Below, one piece after another: positions 12,971-26,565 of a stretch of 64,000 nucleotides of DNA. The notes beneath the pieces are model-generated. The model had not been told where the DNA came from and did not search any database. It saw only the letters and a program-made list of their open reading frames with translations. Location of the stretch: the NCBI GenBank assembly GCA_964023205.1, contig OZ026840.1, forward strand, positions 28,524,064 through 28,588,063, written 5' to 3'. The position numbers and the translations under genes were made by a program. How positions within the stretch are numbered: the first letter of the stretch is position 1; each line of letters opens with the position of its first letter. The DNA comes from Lutraria lutraria (Eukaryota; Mollusca; Bivalvia; Venerida; Mactridae).

Positions 12971-13159
12971 AAAAACGATACATCTATGGTATTATTCTAA
13001 TTTGAAGGTCTTTAATTAAAATTATTTATTCCTGCCATAACCTATATTATACATATCATTTTGACAAACACCTAACCATCTGCTGTCGATCCTTGGCCAG
13101 CGCATTCACAACCAACGTCATTTTAATGAATTTCTATGAAATGATGTATGTACGAGAAT

Positions 13160-16100
13160 TAAGGAATAAACAATCGTCCACAAAAGTATGCGTATCTAAC
13201 GACATTTGTAGTTGTACATTTATTTGTATCGGTTGAAAATTATCTGCACAATTGTAAATATCTAAGATCTAAATGAATAACATTTATATCGCGGAGTTGT
13301 TGTCATATTTCACGGACAAATTTTTTTTATTTATCTCCATACAAGGTTACTAAATATCCCGGAATATGCGTGTACTCATTTATGTATATAGGGTGCTTGA
13401 GAAAGTATCAAGTTGGTGAATTTATACGATTCAAATCATATAACGATACACATGTTGGCGTACTTCACGGACAAATTATGATTACTTTTTAGATACAAAT
13501 ATTGATTTCTTACAGATCGAAATGAAAAAAATGAACGCACTACAACGCATGTTAATAGATAAAATAATTTCCCGTCGCGCGGCTCGTGCATTTATTGTAC
13601 AATTTTTTTTCATAGAAATTCATTTAAAAAAATGAACTGCAGTAGTCTATGTATCGAATTACATGTGTATTTCATTGATTACATGCTTTGGCTGAAATTA
13701 ACCTGCGCAATTAGGAATATATAAGATCAAAGTGAATTGTAATAATCCTGGGTTTGCTGACGTTTTTCAAGGGCAATTATTTCTTTTTTATCTTCATAAT
13801 ATACACTATCAGAATCGCATATACAAATTTTGATCCAAATGAAGAAACAAAATTTTTGAATATCTCGGAATCTCTTGTGTATTCATTTATAAGTATTGGT
13901 TACTTGAATAAAAACAAAACTGGTCAATGTATATGATAAAGATGTGCGGTATCTATTTTGCGGTTCTTATGTACCTACGCCATAGACAGAATTATAACTA
14001 AATGCCCTAAATATATAAATGAGCTTATGAAATGGGAATAGGTTGTAAACAAAGCACGTTACGCATACATAGCGTAAATTATTTTTCTATAGATTCAAAT
14101 GAGTATTATACATGTAGCAAATATTAAAATTAAACTAGCAAAAGACCAACCCATTGATGAGTCATGTCACAGGCCCGAGTACTTGTTTCTCACACGAAAT
14201 GAGATTTATTTGTAAATAACAAGCCTGCTACGCTTATTTTACGCGAATAATAAATTTATTATATTCACATTATAATATACATTTAACGAATGATAAATTC
14301 AAGTCACGCGGCTTGTGCATTTATTGTACATACCAGATGATTTCAATGAATTTTAGTCTAATCTTTGAAATAACCGTTGTTCACCAATAGAGTATGCATC
14401 GAACCATATGTGTATTTGTTTGTTTACATGCTTCGTTGAAAAACACGCACACGCCAAATTGTAAATATTTAAGAATAATATGAATTTACGTTGCAGGATT
14501 TTTGTCGTATTACACGGATGAATTTCGTGTAATGAAAACCTATCAAAATGGTCATTATCTATGAATGATGAAAATGCTTGATATCCAAGGTGCGGAGAAT
14601 AATTTGTTAACAACAAGCGCGCTTTGTATACATTTTTAGTCTCTTTTACTGATTATCTAGCCATTTTAAATGATGAAATTATCCTATATATGATATAATA
14701 TAATATCGTGCGCAATAATTTATTTGAAAAATTTAAACGGTTGCATGAATGTTAAAATATTTAAGAACAAAATTAATTTATGTTGCGTTTTTTTCGTATT
14801 TCACGGATAAATTATCATTTCCTTTTAAATATAAATATGACTTTAACGGCACGGAAAGAAGATAGTAAGGCCTTATGCAACATGGTATTATTGGTATAAG
14901 AATCCCGCGTGTATTTGATTTGTGTTTGATTATTAATTCCGAATATTAACTTATTTCAACGGTAAATTAAATAAATAACCAGTATGCATTTCAGTTTTAT
15001 ACCAATCATATGATTTAATACATAAATGAATTTATATAACTATTAGTATTTGACTGAACTGAAAGTAAACAAACCAGCGTGTATTCAAATTGTGTAAAAT
15101 TCCGCGTGCAATTTATTTTTGTTTGAGTCATGAATGTTAATTAACTTATTTGATCGGAACAATTGTGCTCATTTCAGTATTTTATCATCCTGGCATATGA
15201 CTTAATGCAAAAATGATCAAATATATTAATATTTAAACGTTTTATTTCATTAATATTATTTAATGTAAAGATTACCATAAATATCAATATTTGAACGGAA
15301 ATTAAATCAAACAAACAAGCGTGTATTGCATTTGTGTTCGATTATTATTTATAAATTAATGAATACTAATTAACTGATTTGAACGGAAAATTATGCAAAA
15401 AACCCGTGCTGATTTCAGTTTTATATCAACCATATGATTTAATGCCAAAATGACCATATACATTAACATAAAGTAAACATCAAACCGGCGTGTATTTCAA
15501 GTGAGTAAGAATCCCGCGTGTATTTCATTCCCGTTTTAGTACTGCTTATGAATATTATTTTAACAAATTTGAATTGAACATTATGTAAACAACCTAGCGC
15601 ATTTCAGTTTTATATCACTCATGTGACTTTGTGCAAAACTGATAATATATATTAATATTTGAACGTTTTATTTCACTCATAATTATGATTTAATGCAAGA
15701 ATGACCATACATTGTATATACATTTGTATTATTATTTGAACGGAAATTGAATTAAACAACCAAGCGTGTATTTAATTCTGTATACTATTTTTATCTGCTG
15801 TGGTATTACCAGACCTAGCATACGTCGCGACTTGTGATTTGTTTCTGTTTCCTTATTTTACGGACAATAGTCTTTTTGAATACACATTTTTTCAGACTAA
15901 AATGAGAGTTTTTTTTAAATTTTGTTCACGCACAATTGTTTGTAGTAAGCACAAAGAAAAAAATAATGTACGTATACGTATATGCTGATGGACATGACTT
16001 ATACACATGACATATATTTCATTCAGGCCTGGTTGCAGTGATTTGTTAAAATGAATTTTTTGAACATCTAAAATTTAACATGGACCAAGTACAATACATC

Positions 16101-16166
16101 GGTCCAAATATCTATTACTTCGGCTTAATTAATTAAATCGACCTCAGTGGTTAATATCTTGGAAAA
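13160..16166 (+). repeat. Direct long repeat, copy 1 (left of satellite)
   Basis: Near-identical to 23,010-25,939. Identity is highest from 13,600 onward, with scattered substitutions and small indels. The copy ends at 'ggttaatatcttggaaaaa', after which satellite begins mid-monomer at 'gtatttgaatttaaaac'. The offset between copies is about 9.77-9.87 kb. This is consistent with a segmental tandem duplication or an unequal exchange that left satellite between two flank copies. Confidence 0.9.
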
Positions 16167-19100
16167 AGTATTTGAATTTAAAACAATCGAAATGCCGGCC
16201 TTAACAACTTTAAGACATGATTGCCTTTAAGTATTCTCAAATAATGAATTACTTGGCTATAAACTCTTTCAACGTGGTCAATTCTAGGTCGGAAATGACT
16301 GGCCTAACGAGCGCCGGGTTTGAATATAATTTTATGTCAATATATTTAGCAAATGCCCTACTTAATGCAACTTAACGATTGAAATACATTTTGATAAACA
16401 AGCTGATCATGTCATGTCTTAAATTGTTACTTATCCTTTTACAAGCTGTCATAAATTGTTCATTTTAATGTTTTACACACCATGCCGTACACGCATCAGG
16501 CCACGGATTTTATTTAGTTTAACGGACATTCCATTGCATAATTCATGCACAATATTTCAATTTAAAACAATCGATATGCCGTGCTTAACAACTTTAAGAT
16601 ATGATTGCCTTTTAGTATTCTGAAATAATGAATTACTGGGCTGTAATCTGCTTCAAAGTGATCAATATTTAGGTCAGAAATGCTTGACATAACGATCGCG
16701 GTATTTGAATATATTTTGTATGTCAATATATTTAACAAATGCCCTACTAAATACAGTATGACGATTGAACTACATTTTGATGAACAAGCTGATTATAATG
16801 TCTTCTAATGTGACTTATCATTTCTCAAAATGTCATAACTTGTTCATTTTAATGCATTACATACCATGCCGTACACGCATCAGATCAAGGGTTTTGTATA
16901 CCTTTTCACGAAAATTTCATTGCATTATTTACGTACAGTTTTTCATATTAAAACAATCGAAATGCCGGCCTTAACAACTTTAAGATATGATTGCATTTTA
17001 GTATTCTCAAATAATGAATTACTGGGCTATAAACTCTTTCAACGTGGTCAATATCTAGGTCAGAAATTATTGGCCTAACAAGCGCCGGGTTTGAATATAT
17101 TTTTATGTCAATATATTTAGCAAATGCCCTACTTAATGCAACTTAACGATTGAAATACAATTTGATAAACAAGCTGATCATGTCATGTCTTAAATTGTTA
17201 CTTATCAGTTTACAAGATGTCATAAATTGTTCATTTTAATGAATTACACACCATGCCGTACACGCATCAGGCTACGGGTTTTATTTAGTTTCACGGACAT
17301 TTCATTGCATGATTCATGCACAATATTTCAATTTAAAACAATCGAAATGCCGTGCTTAACAACTTTAAGATATGATTGGCTTTAGGTATTCTCAAATAAT
17401 GAATTACTTGGCTATAAACTCTTTCAACGTGGTCAATATCTAGGTCGGAAATGATTGGCCTAACGAGCGCCGGGTTTGAATATATTTTTATGTCAATATA
17501 ATTAGCAAATGCCCTACTTAATGCAACTTAACGATTGAAATACATTTTGATAAACAAGCTGGTTATGTCTTATATTGTTACTTATCAGTTTACAAGATGT
17601 TATAAATTATTCATTTCATGTATTACACACCATGCCGTACACGCATCAGACCACGGGTTTTGTTTACTTGTTCATTGAGATTTTATTGCATTTCCTGCGT
17701 ACAGTATTTGAATTTAAAACAATTGAAATGCCGGCCTTAACAACTTTAAGATATGATTGCCTTTTAGTATCCTCAAATAATGAATTACTTGGCTGTAAAC
17801 TCTTTCAACGTGGTCAATATCTAGGTCAGAAATTATTGGCCTAACGAGCGCCGGGTTTGAATATATTTTTATGTCAATATAATTAGCAAATGCCCTACTT
17901 AATGCAACTTAACGATTGAAATACATTTTGATAAACAAACTGATCATGTCATGTCTTAAATTGTTACTTACCATTTTACAAGATGTCATAAATTGTTCAT
18001 TTTAATGAATTACACACCATGCCGTACACGCATCAGGCCACGGGTTTTGTTTACTTGTTCACTGAGATTTCATTGCATTTTCTGCGTACAGTACAATCGA
18101 AATGCCGGTCTTAAGAACTTTAAGATATGATTGCCTTTTAGTATCCTCAAATAATGAATTACTTGACTGTAAACTCTTTCAACGTGGTCAATATCTAGGT
18201 CAGAAAGTATTGGCCTTACGAGCGCCGGGTTTGAATATATTTTTATTATTGTTCATTTTAATGAATTACACACCATGCCGTACACGCATCAGGCCACGGA
18301 TTTTATTTAGTTTCACGGACATTCCATTGCATAATTCATGCACAATATTTCAATTTAAAACAATCGAAATGCCGGGCTTAACAACTTTAAGACATGATTG
18401 CCTTTTAGTATTCTCAAATAATGAATTACTGGGCTGTAATCTGCTTCAAAGTGGTCAATATTTAGGTCAGAAATGCTTGACATAACGATCGCGGTATTTG
18501 AATATATTTTGTATGTCAATATATTTAACAAATGCCCTACTAAATACAGTATGACGATTGAACTACATTTTGATGAACAAGCTGATTATAATGTCTTTAA
18601 TGTGACTTATTGTTTCACAAAATGCCATAACTTGTTCATTTTAATGCATTACACACCATGCCGTACACGCATCTGATCACGGGTTTTGTTTACTTTTTCA
18701 CGGAAATTTCATTGCATTATTTACGTACAGTTTTTCAATTTATAACAATCGAAATGCCGTGCTTAACAACTTCAATATATGAATGCCTTTGAGTATTCTC
18801 AAATAATGAATTACTTGGCTATAAACTCTTTCAAAATGGTCAATATCTAGGTCGGAAATGCTTGGCCTAACGATCGCGGGGTTTGAATATACTTTTTATG
18901 TCAATATATTTAGCAAATGCCCTACTTAATGTAATTTAATGGTTGAAATAAATTTTGATAAACAAGCTGATCATGGGTTTGATTGTTACTCATCATTTCA
19001 CAAGATGTTATAAATTATTCATTTCATGTATTACACACCATGCCGTACACGCATCAGACCACGGGTTTTGTTTACTTGTTCACGGACATTTCATTGCATT

Positions 19101-22100
19101 ATCTACGTACAGTATTTGAATTTAAAACAATCGAAATGCCGTGCTTAACAACTTTAAGATATGATTGCCTTTAGGTATTCTCAAATAATGAACTACTGGG
19201 CTGTAAACACTTTCAACGTGGTCAATATCTAGGTCGGAAATGATTGGCCTAACGAGCGCCGGGTTTGAATATATTTGTATGTCAATATAATTAGCAAATG
19301 CCCTACTTAATGCAACTTAACGATTGAAATACAATTTGATAAACAAGCTGGTTATGTCTTATATTGTTACTTATCAGTTTACAAGATGTTATAAATTATT
19401 AATTTCATGTATTACACACCATGCCGTACACGCATCAGACCACGGGTTTTGTTTACTTGTTCATTGAGATTTTATTGCATTTCCTGCGTACAGTATTTGA
19501 ATTTAAAACAATTGAAATGCCGGCCTTAACAACTTTAAGATATGATTGCCTTTTAGTATCCTCAAATAATGAATTACTTGGCTGTAAACTCTTTCAACGT
19601 GGTCAATATCTAGGTCAGAAATTATTGGCCTAACGAGCGCCGGGTTTGAATATATTTTTATGTCAATATAATTAGCAAATGCCCTACTTAATGCAACTTA
19701 ACGATTGAAATACATTTTGATAAACAAACTGATCATGTCATGTCTTAAATTGTTACTTATCATTTTACAAGATGTCATAAATTGTTCATTTTAATGAATT
19801 ACACACCATGCCGTACACGCATCAGGCCACGGGTTTTGTTTACTTGTTCACTGAGATTTCATTGCATTTTCTGCGTACAGTACAATCGAAATGCCGGTCT
19901 TAAGAACTTTAAGATATGATTGCCTTTTAGTATCCTCAAATAATGAATTACTTGGCTGTAAACTCTTTCAACGTGGTCAATATCTAGGTCAGAAAGTATT
20001 GGCCTTACGAGCGCCGGGTTTGAATATATTTTTATTATTGTTCATTTTAATGAATTACACACCATGCCGTACACGCATCAGGCCACGGATTTTATTTAGT
20101 TTCACGGACATTCCATTGCATAATTCATGCACAATATTTCAATTTAAAACAATCGAAATGCCGGGCTTAACAACTTTAAGACATGATTGCCTTTTAGTAT
20201 TCTCAAATAATGAATTACTGGGCTGTAATCTGCTTCAAAGTGGTCAATATTTAGGTCAGAAATGCTTGACATAACGATCGCGGTATTTGAATATATTTTG
20301 TATGTCAATATATTTAACAAATGCCCTACTAAATACAGTATGACGATTGAACTACATTTTGATGAACAAGCTGATTATAATGTCTTTAATGTGACTTATT
20401 GTTTCACAAAATGCCATAACTTGTTCATTTTAATGCATTACACACCATGCCGTACACGCATCTGATCACGGGTTTTGTTTACTTTTTCACGGAAATTTCA
20501 TTGCATTATTTACGTACAGTTTTTCAATTTATAACAATCGAAATGCCGTGCTTAACAACTTCAATATATGAATGCCTTTGAGTATTCTCAAATAATGAAT
20601 TACTTGGCTATAAACTCTTTCAAAATGGTCAATATCTAGGTCGGAAATGCTTGGCCTAACGATCGCGGGGTTTGAATATACTTTTTATGTCAATATATTT
20701 AGCAAATGCCCTACTTAATGTAATTTAATGGTTGAAATAAATTTTGATAAACAAGCTGATCATGGGTTTGATTGTTACTCATCATTTCACAAGATGTTAT
20801 AAATTATTCATTTCATGTATTACACACCATGCCGTACACGCATCAGACCACGGGTTTTGTTTACTTGTTCACGGACATTTCATTGCATTATCTACGTACA
20901 GTATTTGAATTTAAAACAATCGAAATGCCGTGCTTAACAACTTTAAGATATGATTGCCTTTAGGTATTCTCAAATAATGAACTACTGGGCTGTAAACACT
21001 TTCAACGTGGTCAATATCTAGGTCGGAAATGATTGGCCTAACGAGCGCCGGGTTTGAATATATTTGTATGTCAATATAATTAGCAAATGCCCTACTTAAT
21101 GCAACTTAACGATTGAAATACAATTTGATAAACAAGCTGGTTATGTCTTATATTGTTACTTATCAGTTTACAAGATGTTATAAATTATTAATTTCATGTA
21201 TTACACACCATGCCGTACACGCATCAGACCACGGGTTTTGTTTACTTGTTCATTGAGATTTTATTGCATTTCCTGCGTACAGTATTTGAATTTAAAACAA
21301 TTGAAATGCCGGCCTTAACAACTTTAAGATATGATTGCCTTTTAGTATCCTCAAATAATGAATTACTTGGCTGTAAACTCTTTCAACGTGGTCAATATCT
21401 AGGTCAGAAATTATTGGCCTAACGAGCGCCGGGTTTGAATATATTTTTATGTCAATATAATTAGCAAATGCCCTACTTAATGCAACTTAACGATTGAAAT
21501 ACATTTTGATAAACAAACTGATCATGTCATGTCTTAAATTGTTACTTATCATTTTACAAGATGTCATAAATTGTTCATTTTAATGAATTACACACCATGC
21601 CGTACACGCATCAGGCCACGGGTTTTGTTTACTTGTTCACTGAGATTTCATTGCATTTTCTGCGTACAGTACAATCGAAATGCCGGTCTTAAGAACTTTA
21701 AGATATGATTGCCTTTTAGTATCCTCAAATAATGAATTACTTGGCTGTAAACTCTTTCAACGTGGTCAATATCTAGGTCAGAAATTATTGGCCTAACGAG
21801 CGCCCGGTATGAATATATTTTTATTATTGTTCATTTTAATGAATTACACACCATGCCGTACACGCATCAGGCCACGGATTTTATTTAGTTTCACGGACAT
21901 TCCATTGCATGATTCATGCACAATATTTCAATTTAAAACAATCAAAATGCCGTGCTTAACACATTTAAGATATGATTGCCTTTTAGTATTCTCAAATAAT
22001 GAAAAACTGGGCTGTAATCTGGTTCAAAGTGGTCAATATCTAGGTCGGAAATGCTTGACATAACGATCGCGGTATTTGAATATATTTTGTATGTCAATAT

Positions 22101-22220
22101 ATTTAACAAATGCCCTACTAAATACAGTATGACGATTGAACTACATTTTGATGAACAAGCTGATTATAATGTCTTTAATGTGACTTATCATTTCACAAGA
22201 TGTCATAAATTGTTCATTTT
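16167..22220 (+). repeat. Satellite, ~380-bp monomers in a 1,789-bp higher-order repeat
   Basis: The motif ATGCCGTACACGCATCA starts at 16,482, 16,866, 17,253, 17,632, 18,019, 18,275, 18,658, 19,040, 19,421 and 19,808, then at 20,064, 20,447, 20,829, 21,210, 21,597 and 21,853. Spacings are 379-387 bp except for one shortened monomer of 256 bp. From 17,632 the series 387, 256, 383, 382, 381 repeats exactly, summing to 1,789 bp. About 2.4 higher-order copies are present and look nearly identical (a G/A difference at about 18,165 versus 19,954 is one of few). Monomers share pieces with the surrounding older family (TTCACGGACA, GGTCAATATCTAG, GAAATGCTTG). Short frames of up to 127 codons repeat with the monomer and are not considered genes. 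Confidence 0.97.
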
Positions 22221-25200
22221 TGATTCAAATAAAAATACGCCTGTTGGCGTACTTCACGGACAAATTATTATTTCTTTTTAGATACAAATATAGATTTCTT
22301 CTAGATCAAAATGAAAAAATAAACGCGCTACAACGCATGCTAATAAATATAATAAATTTCAGTCATGCGGCTAGTACATTTATTGTACATAATTATGATA
22401 TTTCAGATCTAATTATATAAAATAAAGAAATTAACGTATTAATGATTCGCATGAATGTTAAACTATCTATTTAGTAAGAACAAAATGAATTCGTGTCGCG
22501 GATTTGTTGGCGCATTTCACGGATAAATCATTATTTCTTTTGGGATACAAATTTGATTTTAACAGCTCAGGATGAAGACATTACGGCCTTATGCAAGATG
22601 TTAATACCGCGGAATCTATGTGTATTGACTATGTATTGAACGACATGTGTGTACGTTTCGTTTACTATATTGTGTTGGGTTAGAATAAGTATTGAACGTT
22701 CACAAAACGCGTTTATTGCATTTAGTGTTTTCAAAATGATTTCAAGTAAAAAATATCATTATGATATCAATCATTTGATTATAGATAATATAATGCAATA
22801 AAAGAGCATGAGCTCACGGAACCCGCGTGTCCTAAATTATGTGTATTAGTTCTTTAAAAAACGGATTGGTCAGTATCTATGATGAATATCATTCTGTAAC
22901 ATTCAAATGATAATATGTATGTCACGAATAATAAATTTAAGACGGGCAGTTCGTATACTTATTATACATTACATGATTTCGAAAAAAAATCATTAAAAAT
23001 AAGGAATAAACAATCGTCCACAATAGTTTTATGTATCGAACGACATGTGTAGTTGTATTTACTTGTCTTGGTTGAAGAATAATCTGCACAATTGTAAATA
23101 TCTAACATCTAAATGAATTGCATTCATTTCGCGGGTTCGTTGACATATTTCACGGACAATATTTGATATGTAACTCCAGATAAAAGATTATGCTTCACAT
23201 ATATCCAAACGAAGAAATTAACATCATACAAGGCTATTGAATATCACGGAATATATGTGTACTCATTTATGTGTATTGGTTGCTTGAGAAAGTATCAAGT
23301 TGGTGAATTTATACGATTCAAATCATATAACGATACACATGTTTGCGTACTTCACGGACAAATTATGATTTCTTTTTAGATACAAATAACAAATATTGAT
23401 TACACTACAACACATGTTAATAGATACAATAATTTCCCGTCGCGCGACTCGTGCATTTATTGTACACTTTTTCATAGAAATTCATTTAAAAAATTAAACT
23501 GCAGTAGTCTATGTATCGAATTACATGTGTATTTCATTGATTACATGCTTTGGCTGAAATTAACCGGCGCAATTAGGAATATAAAAGGTCAAAGTGAATT
23601 GTAATAACCCTGGGTTTGCTGACGTTTTTCAAGGGCAATTATTTCTTTTTTATCTTCGTAATATATACACTATCAGAATCGCATATACAAATTTTGATCC
23701 AAAGGAAGAAACAAAGTTTTTGAATATCTCGGAATCTCTTGTGTATTCATTTATAAGTATTGGTTACTTGAATAAAAACAAAACTGGTCAATGTATATGA
23801 TAAAGATGTGCGGTATCTATTTTGCGGTTCTTATGTACCTACGCCATAGACAGAATTATAACTAAATGCCCTAAATATATAAATGAGCTTATGAAATGGG
23901 AATAGGTTGTAAACAAAGCGCGTTACGCATACATAGCGTAAATTATCTTTCTATAGATTCAAATGAGTATTATACATGTAGCAAATATTAAAATTAAACT
24001 AGCAAAAGACCAAACCATTGATGAGTCATGTCACAGGCCCGAGTACTTGTTTCTCACACGAAATGAGATTTATTTGTAAATAACAAGCCTGCTACGCTTA
24101 TCTTACGCGAATAATAAATTTATTATATTCACATTATAATATACATTTAACGAATGATAAATTCAAGTCACGCGGCTTGTGCATTTATTGTACATACCAG
24201 ATGATTTCAATGAATTTTAGTCTAATCTTTGAAATAACCGTTGTTCACCAATAGAGTATGCATCGAACCATATGTGTATTTGTTTGTTTACATGCTTCGT
24301 TGAAAAACACGCACACGCCAAATTGCAAATATTGAAGAATAATATGAATTTACGTTGCAGGATTTTTGTCGTATTACACGGATGAATTTCTTGAAAACCT
24401 ATCAAAATGGTAATTATCTATAAATGATGAAAATGCTTAATATCCAAGGTGCGGAGAATAATTTGTTAACAACAAGCGCGCTTTGTATACATTTTTAGTC
24501 TCTTTTACTGATTATCTAGCCATTTTAAATGATGAAATTATCCTATATATGATATAATATAATATCGTGCGCAATAATTTATTTGAAAAATTGAAACGGT
24601 TGCATGAATGTTAAAATATTTAAGAACAAAATTAATTCATGTTGCGTTTTTTTGCGTATTTCACGGATAAATTATCATTTCCTTTTAAATATAAATATGA
24701 CTTTAACGGCACGGAAAGAAGATAGTAAGGCCTTATGCAACATGGTAATATTGGTATAAGAATCCCGCGTGTATTTTATTTGTGTTTGATTATTAATTCC
24801 GAATATAAACTTATTTCAACGGTAAATTAAATAAATAACCAGTGTGCATTTCAGTTTTATATCAATCAAGTGATTTAATACATAAATGAATTTATATAAC
24901 TATTAGTATTTGACTGAACTGAAAGTAAACAAACCAGCGTGTATTCCAATTGTGTAAAATTCCGCGTGCAATTTATTTTTGTTTGAGTCATGAATGTTAA
25001 TTAACTTATTTGATCGGAACAATTGTGACCCATGCTCATTTCAGTATTTTATCATCCTGGCATATGACTTAATGCAAAAATGATCAAATATATTAACATT
25101 TAAACGTTTTATATCATTAATATTATTTAATGTAAAGATGACCATAAATATCAATATTTGAACGGAAATTAAATCAAACAAACAAGCGTGTATTGCATTT

Positions 25201-25939
25201 GTGTTCGATTATTATTTATAAATTAATGAATACTAATTAACTGATTTGAACGGAAAATTATGCAAATAACCCGTGCTGATTTCAGTTTTATATCAACCAT
25301 ATGATTTAATGCCAAAATGACCATATACATTAACATAAAGTAAACATCAAACCGGCGTGTATTTCAAGTGAGTAAGAATCTCGAACAACCCTAGCGCATT
25401 TCAGTTTTATATCACTCATGTGACTTTGTGCAAAACTGATAATAAATAGTTATATTTGAACGTTTTATTTCACTCGTAATTATGATTTAATGCAAGAATG
25501 ACCATACATTGTATATATTATTATTTGAACGGAAATTGAATTGAACAACCCAGCGTGTATTTAATTCTGTCTACAATTTCTATCTGCTGTGGTATTACCA
25601 GACCTAGCATACGTCGCGACATGTGATTTGTTTCTGTTTCCTTATTTCACGGACAATAGTCTTTTGAATACACATTTTTTCAGACTAAAATGAGTTTTTT
25701 TTTAAATTTTGTTCACGCACAATTGTTTGTAGTAAGCACAAAGAAAAAAAATCTACGTATACGTATATGCTGATGGACATGACTTATTGTTTAATTCAGG
25801 CCTGGTTGCAGTGATTTGTTAAAATGAAATTTTTGAACATCTAAGATAAAAACATGGAACAAGTACAATACATCGGTCCAAATATCTATTACTTCGGCTT
25901 AATTAATTAAATCGACCTCAGTGGTTAATATCTTGGAAA
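22221..25939 (+). repeat. Ancient repeat family, right side, with direct long repeat copy 2
   Basis: The satellite stops near 22,220 and joins 'gttggcgtacttcacggaca', the sequence also found at 13,453. From 22,405 the sequence parallels 12,375-12,565. From 23,010 to 25,939 it parallels 13,160-16,166, including the 'cttggaaaaa' end. There it continues into non-satellite sequence ('ctgctgcatttta'). It holds the same 14.9-15.8 kb sub-block at about 24,760-25,560, with a small deletion near 25,380. Confidence 0.9.
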
Positions 25940-26454
25940 AACTGCTGCATTTTATTACTGATTATAGACTCTGAGATTTAATTAGATTTCAAATAATGTG
26001 TAACGCCTTTATAATTTGTGTTATTTATAGTAATGTAACGTTTTGTTTTATTCCAGTAACAAAATTTGATTCAAAGCATCATTTAGCTTGATTTCATTCT
26101 GTGAACCATATAATTTTATTTCGTTCAAACCGCATATTTGTGTATTTCTGGAAGATTTTTTTTTTATTGTCACGATAAATTGATTAATACTATGAAAATT
26201 ATTGGAGCGGTCTGTCGCGCATGTCTGTTTCATAAATAAGTATTTGAAAAAATGTAATTTGTTTAAATTTTAAAAAAAAGTAATAATTTCGGCCTAATCC
26301 TAAAAAAATAGTGCATGTGAAGTTAAATTATGTTAGGGGATCTATCTCTGTGAAGTTAGTGCTGTGTCCAAGAATATACACTTACTTTGTAAAATTAATC
26401 CTAAAATTCCAATATATATATTCCAAAATTCCTATTTCCTAACCACAAATATAT

Positions 26455-26565
26455 AACACAGCACAAACACTATGCACATTTCACTAAGCACAAACACTAT
26501 GCACATTCACTAAGCAAAACACTATGCACATTTCACTAAGCACAGACACTAAACACTGAACACAA
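26455..26565 (+). repeat. ~27-bp minisatellite in left arm
   Basis: About four copies of a unit like ACTATGCACATTTCACTAAG + CACAAAC. Its reverse complement is expanded at about 54,700-54,845 in the right arm, which supports the inverted pairing of the arms. Confidence 0.85.

Larger units (their letters stand above)
7850..16166 (+). repeat. Ancient degenerate repeat-family array, left side
   Basis: Diverged copies of one unit recur with varying spacing. Diagnostic pieces are GTGCATTTATTGTACATAC, GTTGTTCACCAATAGAGTATG, GTATCGAACGATATGTGT, TTGTTTACATGCTTTGGTTG, TTTCACGGACAAATTAT, TCAAAATGGTCAATAT and ATACATGTAGCAAAT. For example, 'cgtatttcac(c/g)g(a/c)' motifs occur near 8,030, 11,950, 12,470, 13,310, 13,450 and 14,800. 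From 14,900 to 15,770 a sub-block repeats at about 150-200 bp: 'gcgtgtattt', 'catttcagttttatatca', 'atgatttaatgcaaaaatgacc', 'atatttgaacgg'. No conserved reading frame is seen. The central satellite is a derived form of the same unit. Confidence 0.85.

Noticed and set aside
16482..21870. Regularly spaced identical motif that might suggest a CRISPR array
   Set aside because: Spacing is about 380 bp, the whole monomer is repeated and the genome is eukaryotic. It is a satellite.
17575..22063. Repeated 63-127 codon frames (MPYTHQTTGF..., MPVLRTLRY...)
   Set aside because: They coincide with satellite monomers, and their number and ends follow monomer copy number. No family is recognised.
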